Notes under the pieces: generated by a model | Told to the model about the DNA's origin: nothing | Databases searched by the model: none | The model's input: only the letters and a program-made list of their open reading frames with translations | Part shown: positions 37,996-43,333 of the stretch, one piece after another | Layout of the letters: each line of letters starts with the position of its first letter | Numbering within the stretch: the first letter of the stretch is position 1 | Assembly (NCBI GenBank): GCA_944386725.1 | Contig: CALXCE010000008.1 | Coordinates: 1 to 43,333 of the forward strand | DNA from: an uncultured Clostridia bacterium | GTDB taxonomy: Bacteria; Bacillota; Clostridia; TANB77; CAG-508 | DNA length: 43,333 bases | Direction: 5' to 3' | Program-made: the position numbers and the translations under genes

Positions 37996-38976
37996 TTAGG
38001 AAATAGCAATAATATAAATTTTATGATTATTTACTAGAATTTTGACATTTTTATTTGGCATTAAATATTTATTTCCTATATTATTATTACATAATTTTAC
38101 CACATCATCAATATGTACTTTTTCAATGCTTGCTACATTTCCAAATAACCTTTTTATAATATATCGAATTAGCCTTGATTTTATTACTGTTTCTTGCAAA
38201 TTAAATCCTTTTAAATCCATTACAATTTCTTTTTGTTTTTCTGCTATGACTAGTTCGTGATAAACTTTTTGGGTTTGCTTTTGCATATATTCATCTTCTA
38301 GCGTCACAATATCAGATAATCTATCAATTGTTTGAACAATATTAGGATTAAACTCTTCTTGAATATATGGAATGACAATATTTCTGATTTTATTCCTATT
38401 ATAAATATTTTCAAGATTCGTTTTATCCATTCTTGGATTTAATTGGTTTTCCTTACAATACTTTTCTATTTGAGTTCTTTCACATTCAATTAAAGGTCTT
38501 ATAATATTTCCTCTTTTAGGTTCAATTCCCCTTAATCCTTCTATTCCACTTCCTCTTAGAACGTGCATTAAAACCGTTTCAACTTTATCGTTTTTATTAT
38601 GAGCAATTGCTATTTTTGTTGATTTTGTCTTTTTTAAAACTTCATCAAAAAATTCATATCTTGCTAACCTTCCAGCTTCTTCTGTTCCTATTTTATTAGT
38701 ATTAGCAAGTTTTTTAACATCTATACTTTTTGCATAAAATTCAATTTCATTTTTTTCACAATAATCTCTTACATATTGTTCGTCTTTATCTGCTTCTTTC
38801 CTTAACATATGGTTTAGGTGAGCAACGATAATTGCAAAACATTTCTCTTTTTTTAGGTGATTTAAAATGTCTAACATGCAAATAGAATCTGTTCCACCGG
38901 ATACAGCTACAACTAACTTATCTTTGTTGTCTATTAATTTATATTTTTGAATTGTTCTTAAAACTTTATCTTTCAT
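37996..38976 (-). CDS. tilS: tRNA(Ile)-lysidine synthetase
   Basis: 326 residues; converts the wobble C of the CAU anticodon of a minor tRNA-Ile to lysidine so that it reads AUA. The PP-loop is S26-G-G-T-D-S31 in VVAVSGGTDSICML. Family motifs AHLNHMLR, GTEEAGRLARYEFF, AIAHNKNDKVETVLMHVLRG and IIRPLIECER follow. The protein is somewhat short and its C-terminal domain is reduced. It is the last gene of the gdpP-rplI-dnaB-tilS operon, 41 nt after dnaB. Its presence shows that codon-specific anticodon modification is active in this organism. Confidence 0.94.
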   Translation of the reverse strand: MKDKVLRTIQKYKLIDNKDKLVVAVSGGTDSICMLDILNHLKKEKCFAIIVAHLNHMLRKEADKDEQYVRDYCEKNEIEFYAKSIDVKKLANTNKIGTEEAGRLARYEFFDEVLKKTKSTKIAIAHNKNDKVETVLMHVLRGSGIEGLRGIEPKRGNIIRPLIECERTQIEKYCKENQLNPRMDKTNLENIYNRNKIRNIVIPYIQEEFNPNIVQTIDRLSDIVTLEDEYMQKQTQKVYHELVIAEKQKEIVMDLKGFNLQETVIKSRLIRYIIKRLFGNVASIEKVHIDDVVKLCNNNIGNKYLMPNKNVKILVNNHKIYIIAIS

Positions 38977-39017
38977 ATTTTACCTTTCTTATAAAAATAG
39001 GTAATATTTGTTGTGTT

Positions 39018-40352
39018 TTAGTCTTCAAATCTTCTTTCTAAATTAACAAATTTTGTATAATTACCTAGCCATAATAGTTCTATCGTTCCCGTTGAACCAC
39101 CTCTGTGTTTTGCTAAAATTACTTCTGCAATATCCTTTTTCTCACTATCTTGATTATAATAATCATCCCTATATAAAAACATAACAATGTCCGCGTCTTG
39201 TTCGATAGCTCCTGATTCTCTTAAGTCAGAAAGCATTGGTCGATGATCTGGTCTTTGCTCTACAGCTCTTGATAATTGAGATAAAGCAACAACTGGTACT
39301 CCTATTTCTTTTGCCAATATTTTTAAGGAACGACTGATTTCTGATATTTCTTGTTCACGGTTTCCGTTTCTTCTATTGCTGCCTTGTACTAACTGTAAGT
39401 AGTCAATCACAACCATTCCTATATTTTTTTCTAATTTTAATTTTCTACATTTTGCTCTTATTTCCATGACGGATATGCCAGGTGTATCATCGATATATAT
39501 TTCCGCTTCTGATAACGGTCCAATGGCCCCTGCCAATTTTGTCCAATCTTCCTCTTCTAATCTTCCTGTTCTTACTTTGTTACTATCTACCATAGCTTCA
39601 CTACATAAAATTCTATTTACCATTTGTTCTTTTGACATTTCTAAGCTAAATATAGCAACTGGTACATTTGCCTTGATTGCTGCATTTGTTGCAATATTTA
39701 AAGCAAAGGCTGACTTACCCATAGCAGGTCTTGCCGCAATTAAAATTAAATCAGACCCATGAAATCCTGCTGTTTTATAATCTAATTCCGTAAATCCTGT
39801 TGGAATACCTGTAATATGCTGTTTTCGATTATATAGTTCTTCTAATTGTGTGAAACTTTCTACCAAGACATCTTTTAAAGGAGTATAGCCTTTCTGATTT
39901 TTGTTTTGCATGATATTGAATATTCTTTTTTCCGCTCCTTCCATAATGTCTTCTACATCTTCTGTAGGGTCATAACCTAGTTCAATAATCTCATTAGCCG
40001 TCTTAATTAAATTCCTTAATATTGATTTTTCTTCCACAATTTTGATATATTTAAAAGCATTGGCAGTGGTAGGAACTTTTTCTGGAAGTTCTGCTAAATA
40101 TTCTAATCCCCCTACTTGCTCAAATTTTCCCATAGCCTCTAATTCCGCTTTTACGGTAATGATATCAATTGGTTCTGCTCGGTTGTATAAGTTTAAAATT
40201 GCTGCATAAATTACTCGATTATCTTCTCTGTAAAAATCTTCTTCTTTTAATGCTTCTACACTTGAAATAACAGCATCTTTGTCTGTCAGCATGCTTCCTA
40301 TAATTGCTTGCTCTGCTTCTAAATCATGTGGTGGTACTTTTCCTAACTCCAT
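39018..40352 (-). CDS. dnaB: Replicative DNA helicase DnaB
   Basis: 444 residues; the hexameric 5'-3' helicase of the replication fork (DnaC in Bacillus). The N-terminal domain begins VPPHDLEAEQAIIGSMLTD; the RecA-like domain has Walker A ARPAMGKS (207-214), Walker B VVIDYLQL and DLRESGAIEQDADIVMFLYR toward the end. It follows rplI by 57 nt. No intein and no in-frame CGG. Confidence 0.97.
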   Translation of the reverse strand: MELGKVPPHDLEAEQAIIGSMLTDKDAVISSVEALKEEDFYREDNRVIYAAILNLYNRAEPIDIITVKAELEAMGKFEQVGGLEYLAELPEKVPTTANAFKYIKIVEEKSILRNLIKTANEIIELGYDPTEDVEDIMEGAEKRIFNIMQNKNQKGYTPLKDVLVESFTQLEELYNRKQHITGIPTGFTELDYKTAGFHGSDLILIAARPAMGKSAFALNIATNAAIKANVPVAIFSLEMSKEQMVNRILCSEAMVDSNKVRTGRLEEEDWTKLAGAIGPLSEAEIYIDDTPGISVMEIRAKCRKLKLEKNIGMVVIDYLQLVQGSNRRNGNREQEISEISRSLKILAKEIGVPVVALSQLSRAVEQRPDHRPMLSDLRESGAIEQDADIVMFLYRDDYYNQDSEKKDIAEVILAKHRGGSTGTIELLWLGNYTKFVNLERRFED

Positions 40353-40409
40353 TTTTCATTGCCCCCAAATATCCTAAACATTATGATTCAAATTTTAAAT
40401 ATTTTGATT

Positions 40410-40856
40410 TTATTTACTAATTACATCTATCTTTAAACTTCCAATTACACCTTCATACAATTTTATTGTTATGGTTCTAACACCTAGTGTTTTTATTGTT
40501 TCCTTTAATTCTATTTTCTTCTTATCTACTTCTATTTTATATTCTTCTTTTAATAGATCCGAAATTTCTTTTGCCGATACACCCCCAAATATCTTACCAT
40601 TTTCACCGGCTTTTACTGATATTTTTAATAATATTTTGGAAAGTTTATCTGCTATTTTTTTAGCTTCTTCTTTTTCTTGTGTTTTTTTATAGGCATTTGA
40701 ATCTTGTTTCGCTTTTAGCTTGGCCATATTCTCATAATTCGCTTCCACAGCTAAATTTTTAGGAAATAAGAAATTTCTAGCATAGCCATCAGATGCATTA
40801 ATAATTTCATCTTTTTTTCCTACTCCTTTAATGTCTGTCTTTAAAATTACTTTCAT
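40410..40856 (-). CDS. rplI: 50S ribosomal protein L9
   Basis: L9 of 148 residues: MKVILKTDIKGVGKKDEIIN and DGYARNFLFPKNLAVEA in the N-terminal RNA-binding domain, a connecting helix, and a C-terminal domain with GENGKIFGGVSAKEI. L9 binds 23S rRNA near the L1 stalk and limits ribosome slippage and frameshifting in E. coli, which is of interest here. It lies 11 nt after gdpP; AAGGAGTGATAAC precedes the ATG. Confidence 0.97.
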   Translation of the reverse strand: MKVILKTDIKGVGKKDEIINASDGYARNFLFPKNLAVEANYENMAKLKAKQDSNAYKKTQEKEEAKKIADKLSKILLKISVKAGENGKIFGGVSAKEISDLLKEEYKIEVDKKKIELKETIKTLGVRTITIKLYEGVIGSLKIDVISK

Positions 40857-40867
40857 GTTATCACTCC

Positions 40868-42886
40868 TTAGTTCTCTATTTCTGAAAAATACTCGTTAAT
40901 TCTATTTATCAATTCTTGCTTTGTTTCCTCCATTGTCATTCCTTCTACTTGTGCGCCAGCAAGCGTAATATGACCACCGCCGCCTAGCTTTTCTAATATA
41001 ATCTGTACATTAATATCTCCTATAGAACGTCCACTAATACATACTTTATTACCTAGTTGTCCGATTACAAAAGAAGCTGTTATGTCACTAATGGTAAGTA
41101 ATTCATCTGCTGCTTTCGCACAAACAATATTCACATCTTTTGCCTTATCTTCATAAATGGAAATGGCGATCGTATCATTTACTATTTCCGCTTTTCCTAC
41201 AATTTCAGCTATTTTGTTAAAGCTTTCTAAATCACTTTGAAACCATTTTTTTACACGAATGATATCAACTCCACATTTACGTAAGTAAGCTGCTGCTTCA
41301 AAAGTTCTAACCCCTGTTTTAAAAGTAAAGTTTTTCGTATCCATCATAATTCCTGCATATAAACTTTCTGCTTCTATGGTTTTTAATTCAACTTTTTCTT
41401 CAACATATTGTATTAGTTCTGTTACTAATTCTGCTGCTGAAGAAGCATATACTTCTTGGAAAGTAAGAGTTGCATGTTCAATAAAGTCGGCACTCCTTCT
41501 ATGATGATCTATAATCACAATTTCTTTTACCTTGTCTAATAGTTCTGATGATTCTACATAATTTAATTTATGGGTATCTACTACTACTAATAGTGTATCT
41601 TCGTCTATATTTTCTAGAGCTACCTCTTTATTGATAATAACATCTTCATATTCTTCATCTTTTTCAATTGACTTTTGGAAAGCTTCCAAAGCAGAGTTTT
41701 TCATATCCATTACAATATATGCATTGCACTCTAGCGTCTTAGCAAGTCGATAAATTCCTAGACTAGCACCTACACAGTCCATATCTGGATTGGAATGTCC
41801 CATTATCATTACTTTTTTTGATTTTTTAATTAAATTTTCTAGTGCTTGAGCTACTACTCTTGCTTTTACTTTCGTTCTTTTTTCTACTTCTTGTGCTCTT
41901 CCTCCAAAGAATTTATAAATGTCATTTTCTCGAATAACTGCTTGGTCTCCTCCACGTCCTAAGACTATGTCCATAGCTGCTTGTGCTGACTTATATTTTT
42001 CTTTGTCTGTATTTCCCTCATTAGAAACTGCTATACTTAAAGTAAATTGAACGTCCTCCTTCATGTCAATTTCTTTTATTTTATCTAATATACTAAATTT
42101 ATCCTCTTTTATACTATCTAAATATCTTTGTTCAAAAAAGTAAATGTATCTATCTTTCTCTGTTTTGATTAAAACACCATTGGTCTTGTCTGTCCAGTCA
42201 TAGATATATTTATCAATTTCTGCTATCACTTGTGGCTTTTCTTCGCTTTCTATTCTTTGCATCGTTTCTTCATAGTTGTCTATCATAAGAATAGAAACAC
42301 AAGATTTAGAATCTTTATATTCTTTTTGTAATTTTACGTTTTCTGTATCATCAATAAAATACAGAATTACCATATATTCTTTTTTACTTTTCTTTCCCTT
42401 CACATACTTTCCAACAACACGGTATGTTTTTTTGTCAATTTCTATTTGCTTTATAATATCTTTGTTTGTTTTTTCTTTGTTATTTGCTTTCCTTTTTTCA
42501 ATTTCGCTTTTAATATCAATGCTTAATTCTTTGATATAAGTATTGATATCAATGTTGGCAAATTCAGAAGTGAACTTTGAACTTTTCCATACCATATTGC
42601 CATCCGTTTCTAATATAACTAATGGAAATGGTGAATTAATTAAACTTGTTTTTGCTGCTGAGTCTACCGTTAATGTTAAATCCTGTAATGTTTCTGATAT
42701 CTCACTTTTCCTTTTATTGTTTGTGTAATAACTGTATAGTACGATTAATACAAATATACAGATAGATGGTAATATCATATAAGGATTTTTGATACAGATA
42801 AATACTAGTAAAATAAATATAATAGCTAAATATATTTTTGTTCTAGATACTAAGGTATCTAAAACTTTTCTACTGTTATTTTGCAT
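40868..42886 (-). CDS. gdpP: Cyclic-di-AMP phosphodiesterase GdpP
   Basis: 672 residues. Two N-terminal membrane helices (about 15-52) are followed by a PAS-like region, a degenerate GGDEF domain (about 175-305) and the DHH/DHHA1 phosphodiesterase. The latter has GHSNPDMD (about 362), VDTHK, IDHHRRS (about 460) and the GGGGH motif (about 634). It hydrolyses c-di-AMP to pApA and so influences wall and osmotic homeostasis. AGAAGGAG precedes the ATG. The gene order gdpP-rplI-dnaB is conserved in Bacillota. Confidence 0.96.
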   Translation of the reverse strand: MQNNSRKVLDTLVSRTKIYLAIIFILLVFICIKNPYMILPSICIFVLIVLYSYYTNNKRKSEISETLQDLTLTVDSAAKTSLINSPFPLVILETDGNMVWKSSKFTSEFANIDINTYIKELSIDIKSEIEKRKANNKEKTNKDIIKQIEIDKKTYRVVGKYVKGKKSKKEYMVILYFIDDTENVKLQKEYKDSKSCVSILMIDNYEETMQRIESEEKPQVIAEIDKYIYDWTDKTNGVLIKTEKDRYIYFFEQRYLDSIKEDKFSILDKIKEIDMKEDVQFTLSIAVSNEGNTDKEKYKSAQAAMDIVLGRGGDQAVIRENDIYKFFGGRAQEVEKRTKVKARVVAQALENLIKKSKKVMIMGHSNPDMDCVGASLGIYRLAKTLECNAYIVMDMKNSALEAFQKSIEKDEEYEDVIINKEVALENIDEDTLLVVVDTHKLNYVESSELLDKVKEIVIIDHHRRSADFIEHATLTFQEVYASSAAELVTELIQYVEEKVELKTIEAESLYAGIMMDTKNFTFKTGVRTFEAAAYLRKCGVDIIRVKKWFQSDLESFNKIAEIVGKAEIVNDTIAISIYEDKAKDVNIVCAKAADELLTISDITASFVIGQLGNKVCISGRSIGDINVQIILEKLGGGGHITLAGAQVEGMTMEETKQELINRINEYFSEIEN

Positions 42887-42915
42887 AAACTTTCTCCTTC
42901 TATTTATTCTATTCT

Positions 42916-42944
42916 ATTTTACTAGCAAATTGGCTAATTGTCAA
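42916..42944 (-). promoter_or_regulatory. Sigma-A promoter of the gdpP operon
   Basis: TTGACA (42939-42944) and TAAAAT (42916-42921) with a 17-nt spacer on the minus strand, 30 nt upstream of the gdpP start. Confidence 0.75.
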
Positions 42945-42963
42945 GGTGAACAATAACACAATA

Positions 42964-43003
42964 AAAACTATTTGAACCTTTCTCTTTACATTCAAATAGT
43001 TTT
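42964..43003 (-). terminator. Terminator upstream of gdpP
   Basis: AAAACTATTTGAA and TTCAAATAGTTTT form a perfect 13-bp stem just after the stop codon of the repeat-containing gene at 43010, with a T run on the minus strand. Confidence 0.85.
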
Positions 43004-43009
43004 CATTTC

Positions 43010-43333
43010 CTAATAATTTATAATTTGATTTTTTCTTTGGTTGTTTATAGATAATCTTTGATTTAAATCTGTTTGAAGGCTTAAAATTTTAGCTATATTG
43101 TTACTATCAATCAATCTTTGTTTTCTGATTGCTGGCAATTCATTATCTTCAATATTACTTATTGAAAACTTGATACTTGGTAGTTCTTTCTCTTGGATAT
43201 CTTTGATTGATTCTTTAATCCCTGGTAGTTCTCTTTCTTGGATATCTTTGATTGATTCTTTAATCCCTGGTAGCTCTTTTTCTTGGATATCTTTGATTGA
43301 TTCTTTAATCCCTGGTAGCTCTTTTTCTTGGAT
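43010..43333 (-). CDS. Partial protein with 15-residue tandem repeats
   Basis: Only the last 107 residues are present; the 5' part lies beyond the right edge. The visible part begins with at least three copies of a 15-residue unit (IQEKELPGIKESIKD) followed by diverging copies (IQEKELPSIKFSISN, IEDNELPAIRKQRLI). The tail ends in NNQRKNQIINY. The amphipathic periodicity suggests helical repeats. I do not recognise a family and see no in-frame CGG. Confidence 0.7.
   Translation of the reverse strand: MQEKELPGIKESIKDIQEKELPGIKESIKDIQERELPGIKESIKDIQEKELPSIKFSISNIEDNELPAIRKQRLIDSNNIAKILSLQTDLNQRLSINNQRKNQIINY
43151..43333 (-). repeat. 45-bp tandem repeats
   Basis: The word GATATCTTTGATTGATTC recurs with a period of exactly 45 bp (GATAT at 43196, 43241 and 43286, and GAT at 43331), continuing past the edge. 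The copies nearest the edge are almost identical, and those toward 43151 diverge. Confidence 0.85.

Noticed and set aside
43151..43333. CRISPR array at the right edge
   Set aside because: The 45-bp units are contiguous, without unique spacers, and form an open reading frame of 15-residue repeats.

Overview
The window is a low-GC piece of a Bacillota chromosome, most likely from an anaerobic, spore-forming member of the Clostridia. The evidence is Spo0A and a Spo0E-like phosphatase, an anaerobic ribonucleotide reductase activase (NrdG), TrmFO, the YmfF/YmfH-like M16 pair, FtsH, strong AGGAGG ribosome binding sites and sigma-A promoters with exact 17-nt spacers. I cannot name the species. I see no tRNA or rRNA gene, insertion sequence, phage or CRISPR array.

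The main result is a translational one. Seven genes are each broken by one or two +1 frameshifts, eight sites in all: an HI0933-type flavoprotein, a YnbB-type PLP enzyme, fusA (EF-G), a coiled-coil protein, a SWIM/SNF2 helicase, lysC and nrdG (twice). At every site the codon in the upstream frame is CGG, the next base is T or A, and skipping only the C restores the family sequence with a glycine (GGT or GGA) in place. My hand scan of about 12,900 codons in the window found no other in-frame CGG, while out-of-frame CGG triplets are frequent and harmless. The simplest reading is that CGG no longer means arginine in this organism and instead triggers efficient +1 frameshifting, so that CGGN yields one Gly. 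A recent 0.84-kb duplication supports this: one copy carries a 2-nt deletion that is corrected, about 15 nt downstream, by a base change creating a CGG.

Layout. 1-5 kb: spo0A, then an operon ynbB-like / membrane protein / HI0933-like / yigZ, all minus strand. 5-11 kb: a 1342-residue thioester surface adhesin (minus) diverging from a D,D-carboxypeptidase (plus). 11-18 kb: acpP and plsX (lipid synthesis), then tuf, fusA, rpsG and rpsL (the str cluster, minus strand). Two related structured elements lie directly after the rpsL and rpsG stop codons. 18-25 kb: three proteins of unknown function, two of them sharing a duplicated coiled-coil region and Pro-Thr linkers, then trmFO and another unknown membrane protein. 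25-31.5 kb: SNF2 helicase, asd (plus) facing lysC (minus) with a palindromic element between them, and a spo0E-like gene. 31.6-35.9 kb: two M16 peptidase-like genes, rpsU, nrdG and a J-domain membrane protein. 36-43 kb: ftsH, and an operon gdpP-rplI-dnaB-tilS. The right edge cuts a gene made of 45-bp tandem repeats.

How the genes work together: translation (tuf, fusA, rpsG, rpsL, rpsU, rplI, trmFO, tilS), replication (dnaB, nrdG), signalling and sporulation (spo0A, spo0E-like, gdpP), envelope (plsX, acpP, carboxypeptidase, adhesin, ftsH) and lysine/threonine supply (lysC, asd). Several of the frameshifted genes are central or essential, so the frameshifting must be efficient.
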